Shown here one piece after another: positions 35,901-49,606 of a DNA stretch of 60,000 nucleotides (positions within the stretch are counted from its first letter, which is position 1; the number at the start of each line of letters is the position of its first letter). Below the pieces are notes generated by a model, which worked only from the letters and a program-made list of their open reading frames with translations, did no database searches and had not been told where the DNA came from. The stretch is taken from the NCBI GenBank assembly GCA_964035545.1, contig OZ037765.1, positions 20,594,495 to 20,654,494 on the forward strand, given 5' to 3'. Both the position numbers and the translations under genes were made by a program. The stretch is from Bugula neritina (Eukaryota > Bryozoa > Gymnolaemata > Cheilostomatida > Bugulidae).

Positions 35901-38480
35901 TAATTTAGTATAGTTTTTAATTTTAAAAACAGAAAAATATCCAATTAGTTTGAGAAGCCAAAAATTTTGGTATGCCAATTCAGTAGCTATATTAGCCAAT
36001 CACTGACAAGCATAATATAAAAAAAAACTTAGTTGGATTTTTAAAAGCATATCTTCATATATTCTGAAATATTTCATTAAGATGCTATTTGTATAATATT
36101 TGCTCTTTACTAGATGCTGTTTATTGCATTTTTAAGTGGCTTGTTTTAGATATCAGGAGTTGTCTTTTCATTTGTCAAAGTTCATAGATATTTTTTGGTA
36201 GTTTTATTAGATTCGACAGAATGTGCAATGTGTGTAATATTACGTTATGCAGCATTACGTTACATATTTATCTCGCGAGTAATTCTGAAGCAGCATTATA
36301 ATAACTTTTGTGCGATTTCCAGATAAATTTTAACTTTGGCCAACTATTTTTTATTACTTGGTTAGATTATTTATTGTGTTATGGGTAAGTATTCTGCATT
36401 GTCAATATTTATCCCAGATTAAGGAGCGTCAATCTCTACCACCCCCTAAACCCAACACAGTTCCCTGGAAGGAATACTGGTCTGCCCCTCCTGGTAAACC
36501 GCCGTGCATTGGAAGACCCCTTAAATGTAAAACCTCTAACAAAACATTCCAAGCTACGGTTGCCATGGTGAGTATAGTATACTTCCTGTAGAGATGAGTT
36601 TATATTCAGCTGCTGCTATTTTTAACTAGTTTTATTTAATTTATGTTGGTTGTAGCTGGCTGATGAGGTGTTTGTTAAATCGTCTGTTTTCTGCAGGGTA
36701 TTTGATATTGCAGTTAGCTATCAGCTAGCTTAATTCCAACACTCTTTTGACATGTTTTTAATATATGCTGATTTGCAGTTATTAGAGAATATATTTTTTG
36801 TCTTAGAAAATGAAATATTCAATATTATTTATCACTACTATTTATATCGTTCCAGAGTACAGAATTTCCTGTAACTGTTGCACAACTCCTTACTGTGTTG
36901 GAGAGTATCAAACCTCTACGGCATTTCAAGAAACTTCGAGAGTTTATGGCATTCAAACTGCCCCCAGGATTTCCTGTTAAACTAGGTATGCCAGCAAACA
37001 GGTCATCAACTGCAAACCTTTCAGTGCTGACTTGTTTCTTGATGTATTGTCTCCAGAATTTCTTGTAGAGCAACTGTGATCATGACTTATACATAGCATT
37101 GGCCTTTGTCTTAGCTGTTCTATATGATAATTTGTTTGAAAATGAGTACGTGTATAATATATATGTGCACAATGAAGTGGGTAAAAGTTGTTCAAGTCTA
37201 TTTGCAATACAAATTTATTTGGTAAAAGCCTACACAGAAGCAATAATGATAAAGTCCTCCTGCTTAAATTACATATAACCCTAATGTAACTTTATTAAGA
37301 TCTTTTATGATATGCTTTATGTCTGCTGCATCTTTTATAGGACATGCGTTTTCTGCAGTCTGTATAAATTCTGACATAAGGTGTACATGTTTGTGTGCAC
37401 ATTTTGGCTTGGAAGTTATATTTCTATGGCATGTGTGTCGAAAAACTTCATACACTACTATACATATAATGCTTCTTATACCTTGTCTTGCTTTTCTGCA
37501 TTTGTTTATATGTTTAAAGATTGTTTAAGCCAAAAAATGTTTTACAGAAATTCCAGTATTTCCTACGGTAACAGCAAAAGTAGCATTTGAGCAGTTTGAG
37601 TGGAAGAATGATTTGGATGACACATTCTTTGAGGTACCAGCTGGCTATGAGGAAGATGCAGAAAGGTGGGACGTAGTTTAAACTCTTGTATGGTTCATCG
37701 TCTCACTTAGTCAACCAATTAAGTACTGTTTATACTACAGCAAACAGTAACCGGTCATTCTATTGCTTTTGAAATAGAACCACATTAATGATTAAAATAA
37801 GTAAATATTGTCGCATTCTAGTGTTCGGAATAATACAAATTAAATAAGTTAACCCTTGCTGACCTTTACTATGGAATACTCGTGTAAATACCCCTAACAT
37901 ACTTTAGATGAACAATAAATAGGAAAGATAACTCCTATTTATAAAGTGTTTTTTTAAGAGAACCTTGAAAATATATTTTCTTTCAGTTTGGAAAGTATTG
38001 ATACATATTTTAGTGAGTGGTAGAACAACTTCAAAATAAGGCTGTAAGTAAAGCTGGGCCACATAGAACTATGTAAAATACTTAATATTATCAATACATT
38101 TCATGCATATAACGTAATTAACATCAACAACACAGCTAATTTGTGATAGTAACCATAAAGAATTATTATGATACAAAATTAAACTGCATGCTGTATGTAT
38201 GCAACCTCTACTCAATTTCTGTTTGCTACTATAACAAATGTGCGGCTTTTCTAACACTTCACCTTTTCAATGTTTTAATTCAACTGTATAACTTCAACTC
38301 TGTTCTTGTTCAATTAGATACCTCACTGTGCCTTATAACAGTTTACACTTTAAACATACTGCATTTTCTTGTTATAACGATTTGCAACTTTTTGAGAAAA
38401 GTTATTGCAGCTTTTAATACTTTAACACTAAAAATTAAGTAAAACGACATGAATTATGTTGTTGCAGATTTGGTTTATGA
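29909..38480 (+). CDS. ANKRD13C: Ankyrin repeat domain-containing protein 13C
   Basis: Thirteen coding exons: 29909-30146, 30295-30336, 31076-31180, 32697-32828, 33018-33084, 33571-33712, 34104-34235, 35001-35068, 35553-35643, 36418-36567, 36856-36985, 37548-37665, 38468-38480. All phases agree, giving 475 codons plus TGA (human about 541). The N-terminus is acidic and Ser-rich. Two ankyrin repeats span exons 1-3 (HGNTALHLAAMLGRK, then NLQGQTPLNEAISFGNRKM). The rest is the GPCR-chaperone domain: CDTCHIYKKGCHIR, DTTLIDFKDMRWERGNLSF, FTRAQSG, RREHLSDEDI, PWKEYWSAP, FKLPPGFPVKL and IPVFPTVTA. In mammals the protein sits on the cytosolic face of the ER and controls biogenesis of G-protein-coupled receptors. 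Exon 5 (67 nt) and the 13-nt last exon (ending Phe-Gly-Leu) are too short for open-frame searches. A poly(A) signal AATAAA at 39300-39305 implies an ~0.8-kb 3' untranslated region. Confidence 0.92.
32029..32100. repeat. 20-bp stem hairpin in ANKRD13C intron 3
   Basis: 32029-32048 (AGAGCTTTGACATTTGTGTG) is inverted at 32081-32100 with one mismatch; the loop is 32 nt. It is small enough for a miRNA-like precursor, but nothing else supports that. Confidence 0.65.
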
Positions 38481-40024
38481 CTGAAAGAACTCAGCTATGT
38501 AAACTTAGACATACGAAGTTACTGTAGAAGTGATGCTAGTGTAATGGATGGAGTTATACTCCCACGAACAACACTGGGAGCAGCTAGTTCCGATGTAACA
38601 ATACTCTTTGATGATGAAGTCACCTAATCCTTTCTATAACTAACAAAATTCAGGCAGGTTACAAGTTAGCCTCGCATAAACTACTCAATTTTGTCTGTAA
38701 AGTAAACATTGAAGACCAACTGACCACAGAACTTCTTTCAAGTTCTATTTTGACTCAGATGACTGTCAACTCTGCACTAACATATTTGTGACATGACCTG
38801 AACGTAATGTTATTTATGTAACCACTTTCACTCTTTCAGTTTTTTCTGTGTTCATATTGCAGTAAGTTTCCCTTTAATTACACCATAATATTTAAATTAA
38901 ACCAATTTTGCTCTGCATCTTTGTAGTCATTTGGTGATTATTTTTATATGATATCTTCGTTATATTCTATTTACAAGTTCCAAAACCCCACCGACTTCTG
39001 TGATACCAGTTTTATTTTTATTCATCAACCAACTAATCTTTGCCATCTAATTTCTACGTATTATTTTTTTGGATAGAATTGGAAACAGATCTATGCTGAG
39101 AAAATAGTTTAACCATTCTATTTTCTTGACAGTTCTTGTGCTTCTCAACCATGGATTTAGTCAAGAGAGTTCTATTTTTTAAATGTCGGTTCTAAGTAAA
39201 ACATTGATGACATCTTAACATCTGTCATTGTTCTCTGTGTGTTATCTAAACACTAACTCTTAAATTATACAAGCTGAGGCCAAAAAACATTTACTCGTCA
39301 ATAAATTTTATCGAAAATCAAGAGACACACGAAGGTTGAAAAGTAATTAATAAATGAGTGCATCATTTATCTTAAACTGAAGAGTGCTTTTGTTGGAATG
39401 CAGATAGCTAGTTAACTTAACCATTCATTTTTTGTTGCTCTCCAGTTATTAACTTTGTTTTAAAAAAACAATTGATACAAATTTGTTCTCTCAAATGCAT
39501 ACTTTACTGACTGTTCAATAACAATTTTTGGAGGAAAAAATTGAAATATAAAACCAACTGTAACAAAATATTAATAGTACAGACAATACAAGTTGAAGTG
39601 CAAAAAAGTTAAAATTAAAATTGTATTGCAACAGAAATATGAACAAATTCTAAATTTACAAATATAATTAGCAATAACTATTTCCAGTTACTGTTGGGTA
39701 ATCAGTAAATTTCTTGCATTAAAGAATATTTATTTTCAACTAGTGATTGGCAAGGTAGCCACTATACAAGAGCGTAAGATTTTCAGCTTTCATATCTACC
39801 ATTCATTTGCCTAAAAATTTGTTCGGTAGTAAATTTAAGTATTTCTTTCAACAATAAACATGAATGCATCTGGTTAGAAATATAACAATTATTCCTTATT
39901 TCTGACTATAATAACACTAAGAGACAGTTCTTATTAAGTATGCACCTAGAATAGAAATTGAATTATCTAGTTGTGAAATAAGCTTGATCATATAAATGTA
40001 TAATCAGCCTGCAGAAGCCTGTGA
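38481..40024. other. Convergent 3' region of ANKRD13C and PHGDH
   Basis: Untranslated and intergenic DNA. The ANKRD13C poly(A) signal is at 39300-39305. No minus-strand AATAAA close to the PHGDH stop was settled. No other gene is seen. Confidence 0.5.
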
Positions 40025-43000
40025 CTAGAGTACAAAATGCTTGCAAACTTGTATGCCAGCAGCTGCTAAGGCTTCAGTATTCAGAGGGGCAGAAGAAAGC
40101 TGCACTAGGCATGCTCCATTTGTTTCACTACTTCCTGTGACAAGAGAGGAAACAGCCACACCTTGTGATCCTAAAGAGCCTGCAAAAGCACATGTTGAGA
40201 TAATTCCAACAGTGCATAACTTGAAAGAGTATCTTGGCTTTGCTAGGTTTGAAATCTAGCTACATAAAAAACAGAAATAATGCCAATCTACATAGAAATA
40301 ATATTTACATTTATGGAAATAAAAATGTAATTTATCATTATTTATCATCATTTTTGTCAAAACTGTGCAAAAATTTTTCAGTAGAAGGCTATCAATATAG
40401 AATAAGGAGCAACAGAAGAGTTAGTGGTGACAGGTTCAAACAGTTACCTAAGAGAGTGATAAGAGCTTCATCCTTGGCTTGCTTAGTGCTGGTGGTGAAC
40501 AGGATATATGAAGATCCGGAGACTAGAGTCATGGCATTATGTAATGGCACACCAGCCAACTGAGTCAGTACACTGCACTTCCCCTCTACACACCCGGTGA
40601 ACAGGTTGACGCCATCTTGTACTAAACTGACAGAGTTGTCTCCTCCAGCTACATACTCTGTACAGAGCTACAAGTACCAGAGTACATATGAAATGGCTGT
40701 TTATAACATTTTAATGATAACAGAGAATGGCTGAAGGTTAGGATGACAAAACCACAGAATGAGCAACAGTATTATTGACCACAGAATGAGCAACAGTATT
40801 ATTGACCACAGAATGAGCAACAGTATTATTGCGTAGAAACAGAAGAATATTGTGAACTGTAAAACTTGCACTAAATGAATAGTTGTACCCTATAAAACAT
40901 ATTATAATAACATAAGTGTGATATCTCACACCAGCTACCCATGAGCTAACAGCGTCATGAGAAACTGAAATATGTATATTATTATCTAACAGTTAGCTCA
41001 AGCTCCAGCATTATTTTAAAAAAGTAAAGTTGTACCAAGTTAATTTCCATGAATAATACTACTAATGCTTAGATCAAGTTACCAGGTAGATGTGCCAGTC
41101 AGACACAACACAGATTGTCCACAGGACACAATATTACGAGTATTAAGACTAAATTTGATTGGCTAAGAGCTATGTACCTCATATCCTGCAGCTTTGGCTA
41201 AGGCTGGAGCGTTAATAAGGTTGAGCGCAGAGTTTTTCATTAGTCCAATACCAACTGCCGCAGGTAAAAATGAGAGAGCTGTCTTCATGCCTGCATCTCC
41301 GGAGGCTTTGACCAACAGTTTAGAGGGAGCGCTTACAACGCAGCTAGCCATCACCCCCATGCATCTACCAAGCTCAATCATTGGCTGCTGGACTGGATCC
41401 ATAGCATTCACTAGAGCCTTTGCATTCAGCTAAATTGAAAACAATGCCGGCTAAAGTTTCAGACAACAAACAAATGAAAACATTCCGTTTTCATATTGAC
41501 ATTTTATTATGATTTATGTTGGGTAAATATGGAATAAAAGATAGGGTCAAGTGACTTTTTTGTAAATTTTGGAGGTTTTATAAAATGCTGACTAAATACA
41601 GTCATATTTTAAACATATTTTGATAGAGGCGGAACCTGTTTTAAAGACCCAATTATTTGATGCTAGAATGGAAGAATTGCAGGTTTTGACTAACTTCACT
41701 ACACATACTAGAAGTTCAAATCAGGACAAATTTTTACTATATACGGTTTTCGAAAATGAAAAATTGCAGTAAAAACATAGTAAACATAGTAAGTATTATT
41801 CATATAATAATTTAGCTTACAGCTCCAAATAAACTCTTCCCATCCCTAGCATCAATGAACTGCTGTGCTATTTCTTCTGCTACCCTAGACTGTGCCTCTG
41901 TGGTACTAGCCCCAAGGTGGGGGGTAGCTAGCACATTAGGATGCTGTACCAAACTCTGGTCTTTAGGTGGCTCCTAAAACACAATAAGTCAGTTTGTGTC
42001 AGATGATTTGTAGTTGAAAATTTTAAAAATAAAATAATGCTGCTACTTCCTTACAGCTATAATTGCTATATTTTTAAATTATTATATAGTAAGATATTTT
42101 ACATGCAAACTATTAGTTCATTTATTTTCACTTTTTAATATCTGAGAATGCTGGAGTCAAGTAGTTTATTCAACTAGTTGCTAGCACACATCTCCCTTCT
42201 CCACAAAGGCCTAACACAGGTAAAGGATGGGGTGTATGGTGTACCTGCACAAACACATCCAGACCAGCTCCTCCACACTGACCAGAGTTGAGAGCTTCCA
42301 GTAATTCAACTTCATCAATAATGCCCCCTCTAGCGCAGTTGATGACCTTCACACCTTTCTTACACTTGGAAAAAACACTGCCGTTGATGAGATCTGGAAA
42401 CAATGGAGTTGCAGGAATGTTAGGCTCAATCAGCTATGGTTCATTAGACACATAGCAAAACTGCTAATAAAAAAAGCTGAACTCTCATTGCAGTATTAGC
42501 AATTTCATGACTACTACTAAATTATTATGATACAAATTACAATAGCACCATAGCCAGCAAGACGATATATTTTAAATACAAATTAATTATTTATTTTGAA
42601 ATGTTTGAGTAAAATCCATTACAGTCTTCGGAGCATATGTGAAACAGAAGCTGATTATTTCAAACTATTTTAAAGTTTAGTTTCACATAGAAAGATTTGA
42701 CTCAGATTAGGTAACACATCTCAGTTCTACATTGACACTTGTTTTCAAAAACAATTGTTGCTTTCCATTAATTTTAGACATAAAACATTTCACTAGAATT
42801 AAAACTGGAAACAGTAAATTATAAAGTGAACAAAACCATACCCACTATGAAAAACCACTGAAATATAGAGTTTATATATACCTTTAAATTAAAATTAAAA
42901 AGCAATGATGCAGAATAACGCAAACATACTTTTGGTGGGGGGTATGAGAGGCACGTGCACTGTAATGTAGTCTGCCAAGGGCCACATCTCCTCGAGGGGA

Positions 43001-46000
43001 TAACTAGTAACATCAAAGGCAGCACTTTCCTCTGCTGACACCAAAGGATCGTATCCAATCGTCTGCAGATAAACATCAACAACAGTGTCAAATTGCTTCA
43101 AATAATTGGTTGCTAACTTCGATAAAATTAGTAAGATGAAAGCGAACCTCCAGCTATCTTGCTCAGAGTTAATAAAATTCCATGACTGTAGCATATTACT
43201 TCCATCAAGTAGAAATTCTGAAGTTTATTTTATAAATTGGTAAAATGTGCTATTGTCATTAATTAATGTCATTTTATTGATTAAAACAGACACATTATGC
43301 TCAACTTGTACAGGCATATAGTTTTAGAGAATGCACTCGTTTATGGAGGAGACAATTTTCCACTTTTCTATACTGCTTAGGATTTGACATCATAACTTCT
43401 GCCCAGATGAAACTTAGCTAAACAAAAAGTTTAACACAAAACTCTTAATTGACTGCAACAGTGTAGGAGTCAGCAAAGTACACTAAAAGCTGCCCAGATA
43501 TTTTACCTTCATTCCAAAAGATCTCATACGGCTAGCAACTTCCCTACCGATTCTACCAAGCCCAACAACAGCAAGAGTCTTCCCTTGCAGTTCCGAACCC
43601 ATAAACAATTTCCTGTCCCATCTTCCCTCTTTCATGGAGATGCAGGCTGTACCTATATTTCTGCAACATACCAACAACACCTACAGAATGCTATTAGATG
43701 ACCAGCAGTTCAAGTAACAGAAGTGAGATAAACTAGCATTGTATAGTGTATTAAGCAGTATTTAATAATGTGAAGAATGTTTACTGCTAGATATTGAGGA
43801 AAGCCATGTTAGTGCAATGCAGTATTCATGAATTACAGAGAATATTAGTATAGAGCTCAGTGATACTAATAAGATGTAAAATTATATTATTTGGTGCAAA
43901 ATTTTAAGCTGTTTAGATATACATTATATATATAATTATGGTCACCTTTCACCACCATGGTCCTGCGCAGGGATATATATATATTTATATATATATAATA
44001 ACAATGCCTCATATAGCGGAGTACATTAAGACACTGGTACTTATACCAAGTATTTAGGCATATACAATATTAAATGTATACCTGCTATTTATAATAAATT
44101 TATAGTATTTATAGCAATATAATGAACAGCAATAAACATACCTTGAGAGACCACAAATCATTGCACATGTTAGCTCAGCAGCACTGATAGTGTTTCCCCC
44201 TGGAGTGCTACAAAACAACCAAATTGAAGTAAATGTATGCAGCAGAAATTCTAACTTACACTAAAACAACTGACCATATTTACTGCAGTAGATATTGTTA
44301 ACATAGCGCTCCATTAGCTAGATTGGTTAGAGTTTTATTTATCTGTGCCACATCGCATTTCCTAAACCAGGACTGAAGACACCGCCACATGCAGACTAAA
44401 TTGCTAAGGTGTGCAGACAACACATGTACTTGAACTATGGCACATCTCAGAAACTCCATGACCGCAAACACAGGAAAGGTAAAGATACATGATTGATTGC
44501 AGTTGTATAAATGCAGAGATTAGTTTATATAATCTAGTATTCCGCCTTTCTATAAGACAGACGGCTGATGCAATGTGTTAGGACAGCTGATGCAATTTTT
44601 AGACTTTAGAGAATGCCGATGGTAAGACTGGAGAATGAAACATCCAGGCATTCCAAAACATGCTTAGTGGATTGAGGAAACAATGTGAAAAAAACAATGT
44701 CCAGAAGTTAATGTAAAGTTAATAAATATAAGCATAACATGGTTAAAAATCTGATTCATTCTCATCTTGTAAAAAAAAACAACTTCTAACTGATTGAAAA
44801 TATTATTTTCTGCTACATTGGTTCCCTAGAACACAGGCTTTGTTCAATTTCTCCATTACCAAACTTCCACAACCTGAGTGAAAAGTTATTCACTGGACCA
44901 TGGCTAGAGCCACAAAACATAAAAGGGGCAGCTTTTATCACTGAACTGGTTTGAGAAGAAAGCAACCAGAAAATTTATAACTCTGGGTTTCTGATATTTT
45001 GTTCAGATTTACCACAGGTGTTATTTACATATGAACTGAATGAGCTAATGATTTGTTGTGAAAAAAGCATCCATGTCGGTTTTAGCAGCTTACATTATTT
45101 TATGTTTAAAACTAATGGTCAAAGCAATTATGCAGTCTATTATTTTTTAGGGGTGCAAATGACTTGCTTTCAATAAAACACATACAGCTTATTTGAAATG
45201 CTATACAATATGCTACATATATCTCATCCAACTCTATCTCTACCATAACTCACTTCATTACTATAACTCCTTTATTAGTAGCAGCTACAGAGTCGATGTT
45301 ATCTGTCCCTGTACCAGCTCTTCCAATAATAGACAGGTTAGAGGCATTGATGACGTCTGCTGTCACTTTGGTTGCTGACCGGACAATCAACCCATCATGT
45401 CTCTGAAACAAGCAGCACATTCTGTTGGCAACTTGGAGCAATATTCAAGTCAAAAGGTAACTTTCTTACAAAACTTATGGTTTAGAATATTTTTATATTT
45501 TTCAACTATTATTATCAGTTAGTTAAGGGTTTAGCGGTAAAAAAGAGCAATGTACCGCTTACTAAACAAAGGTGATAAAAGTTCATGATATGTAGAGATC
45601 TAACTGACAAATTGTATGCTTCGTTTCGTAAATTTGGTAAAAGTGAGAAGTGAGTTGATAAATTTAGAAAACATTTAAACTTCGTATAAACAAAAGAATC
45701 TAAATTTAAAAATTGAACTTATATTATTTAATACCCAATTTTAATACTTAATTCAATACTGTTTTATAAATCTGAATTTGCATGAACTGCGTAGCAGGAA
45801 GAATTATGATTTGTTTTCACTCTACATTCATCATTTAATTTACTCCATTATTTGCCGAAAAGTCCATCGCTGCATATTTTTGTAATTGTATCTCAAGTAT
45901 AAGTTTAGTCTGAAAAATTTGCAATATAAAAGCTATTATTTTCTTTTAGCCTTGTAGTAATTCACAGTACTTACAAATTATATGACTTCCATATGCTTGG

Positions 46001-47368
46001 TAACTGTAGAAATAACATAGAGCTATAATTATTTGAAATAATTTATTGAATGTGTTATAAACTTTACTGCACTTCAGTTATAAAATTAAATATAAATGAT
46101 GGTTATTATCATTGTTTGCAACCTCCTTCAACAAAATATTGGTTCATCATATTTTACTGCTTTACAATTTAGGCAACATGCCAACTGCAACTGCATAAAG
46201 TGGAAAATTCCCTCCAGTGTCAGAAACTATCACTAGGTAGCAATATGGATGCTCAGTAACCTCCCATTGAATGAAAGTTTGGATATGTGAAACAAAGCCA
46301 GATACAATTATATCTGACTATTCTATTACATTTACTATGGCCACAAGAAAACATACTTTCAGCTTTTTATACTCGCGCCTTTGATGAATTCAATGGTGCA
46401 ACATGGAGAGCAAAAAGAGATAAATTACACTCACTATTTAACTTCATGAACACCACATTTGCACACCACTCATCACAGCAGTGATGATGTGAGTTTATTA
46501 CTGTAACAGTTGCTGATTTTCAGTAACTACTGCTCTGCTATGAGTTAAACTTAATGGCAATTGACACTGTACCTAGTTATTTCCATAAAATATTTTGTTG
46601 AAACCTGAGAATGTGAATAGTTGGAATGCAATTTCAATATGAATATAAATTTTGATATTAATTTGTCATATATGATATACCACATCCATATTTTCATTTT
46701 GATGATAGTGATATTCATAATCATATCCATATTGATGTATTACTATCAGTATCAGAGTCACAATGCAATAAGTACAACCATGATCATGATGATCATAATC
46801 ATAATGATATTCATATACTGATATACTATTACTATTAGGCACGATAAACATACTCATAATCAATCATGATAATCATAATGAATATGATAACAATCAATGA
46901 ATTATAGTGCATGCTAATTTGAATTGGTACTATGAGTATCACTATCAGTATCAATATCAGTATCACTATGAGTATGTGTATGAGCATGATAACCATAATG
47001 ATAATGATGACTGATGAGTAACAGTGACACTATTTCTAACAGTATCACTATGAAGTATGAGTATGACTATTACTATTAGTATCAGTATGACTATGAGTAT
47101 GAGTATGATCTTCATCTTTGGCGTTATTTTACACACACCAAGACAGCAATACTATGGATTACGATTGTGTTTTACTACGAGTATTACTATTAGTATTAGA
47201 ATATTAGTATGAGCTGTGGCTACTTACTGGCAATTCTGCGAGCAGGGCCTCTTTATCTTTGGCTAGTTTAGGATTAAACACAACTTCGACTCCATTTCGT
47301 TTCAGTATGTCTATACATTTTGGGTCAACATCGTCGGTAATAAGTACACTGTTTAATTTCAGAGCCAT
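40025..47368 (-). CDS. PHGDH: D-3-phosphoglycerate dehydrogenase
   Basis: Ten exons, in coding order: 47368-47228, 45402-45254, 44207-44142, 43660-43507, 43062-42930, 42393-42245, 41973-41821, 41429-41178, 40667-40448, 40179-40025. They join in frame to 523 codons (human 533). The cytosolic enzyme oxidises 3-phosphoglycerate with NAD+ to 3-phosphohydroxypyruvate, the first step of serine synthesis. Seen: [10 protein letters not shown] and [11 protein letters not shown] (substrate domain, exon 2), the Rossmann loop GLGRIG at 152-157, CARGGIIDE with catalytic Arg236, Glu265 in the EPPKD start of exon 7, and His283 in PHLGAS; these three numbers equal the human ones. Exons 8-10 encode the regulatory ASB and ACT-like C-terminus, which is much less conserved and ends KHFVL. 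Introns hold a 27-bp tandem repeat (40751-40831) and low-complexity DNA (46620-47210). The start is the first ATG before [14 protein letters not shown]. Confidence 0.94.
40751..40831. repeat. Three perfect 27-bp tandem repeats in PHGDH intron 8
   Basis: The unit ACCACAGAATGAGCAACAGT plus ATTATTG is repeated exactly at 40751, 40778 and 40805, without spacers. It is a minisatellite, not a CRISPR. Confidence 0.95.
46620..47210. repeat. Degenerate TAT/AGTAT low-complexity tract in PHGDH intron 1
   Basis: Long stretches are built from words such as AGTATCAGTATGACTATGAG with a rough 6-bp rhythm but no exact unit. Similar tracts occur at 25880-26520, 27170-27600, 54100-54660 and 58420-59120. Confidence 0.75.
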
Positions 47369-49606
47369 AATTTGAGGTTGTAGTAACTAAAGAGCTGCAA
47401 AGGCGTTTAAACTTTACTCCACCGGTATGTGCTCCTACAACGTTTTCAAATGGCGCTGCATCAATTAATTAAACAGGGGCTGGACTTAGCCTCATATATC
47501 TATGTCAACAATTTAACAATGCCTAATATCACGTGTGGAAGAAATGCGGTTTGTGTACAGAAATTTTCTTTCACGCACTACGCTTCGCATGTGTGCTTTT
47601 CTGACATCAAATCACGTGGCCCCGTCTCTCAAGTGTTATAATAGTGTTAAATCACATACACATACTTCGCTACGCGATAACATTCCAATTATTGCATCTT
47701 CAAAATATTCCGACGATGTACACTGCGCATGCAAGTAATAAAACACCCCAACCCATGCAAACAACAAACTTTTGTGCATTTCTAGCTCCTGCACAACCAA
47801 AAATTTAAGCCACATAATAACACACTATTCCACCGTAACAAAGACTATACTTGATACATGCACAGAGTTGCTTTTTGGGTGCAACTTGCAGCTTGTCTAT
47901 AGTTTATGACTAACCCACTGTAAGTGTACATCAGTAAACAACAGAATATTTTACCCTAGGGCCTAGAATCTAGATCATAGGTTTCCAACCTTTTCAGAGC
48001 TTAAGGACCACTCTGTAAAATTGAGGTTGAAGGGCAGTACATCAGCATTGTTCCAATTATTCCAAATCTTGAAGAATCATTAAACAATGAAGTCCAAGTA
48101 ATAGAGCCTTTTACTGATGCTCAAAATTTATCTTGAAGAATAATATTTTTAACTTTTTTTAAATGTTAATATGTGTGCTACTACCAAAATAATATCTATT
48201 TCTTAAAAGAACAATTCTATTACATGGTTGAGATTTTATGTATATAGCAATCTAAGCTTCCTATTGTGTTGTAAAAAGGTGTAACATTAAACATTGGCAT
48301 TGCTAAGGGAGCACAACTCTTAATCAGAAATTGTGTATTGAATACAATGGAAAAGAGTCAGCAATAATTCATATAATATATTATATGTGCATGGATATAC
48401 ATCAGACAGCATAATATTTCGCACGTTGTTATGTTATATGCATATATGTATACCAAGTATAATATTCATGTTTACATATTGAAACTATAAATATAATAGT
48501 GCTAAAGTGCTAAAGATATCTTCTGGCAATATGGTATTAATTATAAACAAATTAATTACAGCAATTAGTGAGATACTTGGTATCTTTTGCTAATTGGTTA
48601 TTTGTTAATGTCAGGTTTTTTAGAAAGCTTTTTGTAACATTAAATTGATCGAAATTATTAATAACAGATATCACAGTCACAATTGCCATACGTGTATATA
48701 TAAATAAAGTATTTCTGCATTCTCATTAAAGGCTATGCTGAATTAAACACAAATTTCTTTGTCAGATCTTCAATGTTGTGTTGAATGGAGTTGTTTACTC
48801 AGGGCTTTTATTCTCACAATTATTTTTTATAGCGGAACTCAACAACAAAAAATTAATGCTCCTAATACCTATAGGATGTAGGTTTACTACCTGATTCATC
48901 AAAACTCCGAGAACACCTTTTGCTCATGTTACTTTTACTTACAAGTTGACACAAAAATGTAAGCAATTATTACCCTGCCGAGTGTTGAGTAACCCATTCT
49001 TATTGAAGTTTGCTTAAAATTAGATGTTGCAATCTTATTTGCTTGAAAATTGTTACAATATTTAGTATTCTACGTAAGAAAATATTATTATATAATAGAC
49101 TAGCTCATCTTAAATTATCCTGCATGAATGCACAATTTTACAATTACTTTTAGTATAACATCCAATGGTAGAATTAGCTATTAAAAGTGAATTTATTATG
49201 AATTACTGACAATGTGCGCTTTCTTTTCCATGCGGCTAAGAAAACTTGCTATAACTGTTTTAAAAATTATATCATATAACAATATATTTCAATTAGTATA
49301 TTTTTCAATAAAATAATAGTTTATTTCAATAAAATATTTTGTGCTGTATATTATAAGTGCGATTATATAAGAAATATAAACAAGGTTTTGCCCCAAAGTT
49401 AAGGAGGCTCTGGGTAAAACATACATGTTCAGGTTACTACTAGCTGTAGTTTTTATCTAAATAACACATATACATAAATTGAGTAAAAATTAAAATGTAT
49501 ATATACATGTATACATGTTTGTAATTACAGTAAAAAATACTATATATACATTCAGTAAAAAATACCATATATACATTCAAATGGACATAAGTTAGTAGCT
49601 GGTGTT
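47369..49606. other. Gene-free spacer upstream of PHGDH
   Basis: The PHGDH promoter should be in 47369-47800, the least AT-rich part, which includes CTGCGCATGC at 47722-47731 (NRF1-like) and CTGCATCA at 47456-47463 (weakly like the ATF4 composite site). Beyond that the DNA is AT-rich, with a 25-bp unit repeated twice at 49528-49577. On the minus strand an AATAAA near 49321 could serve the gene at 49607. Confidence 0.4.

Noticed and set aside
37264-37590. Overlapping open frames in ANKRD13C intron 11
   Set aside because: They end inside or run into the exon in the wrong frame and have no protein features.
40751-40831. Regular repeats that could suggest a CRISPR array
   Set aside because: The units are contiguous, without spacers, in a eukaryotic intron.
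47429-47738. Plus-strand open frames upstream of PHGDH
   Set aside because: They lie in the presumed promoter, share no homology and have no splice partner.
47977-48035. hAT-end-like sequence (AGGTTTCCAACCTTTTCAG followed by GGACCACT)
   Set aside because: It resembles the ends of hAT elements, but no inverted partner end or 8-bp duplication was found.
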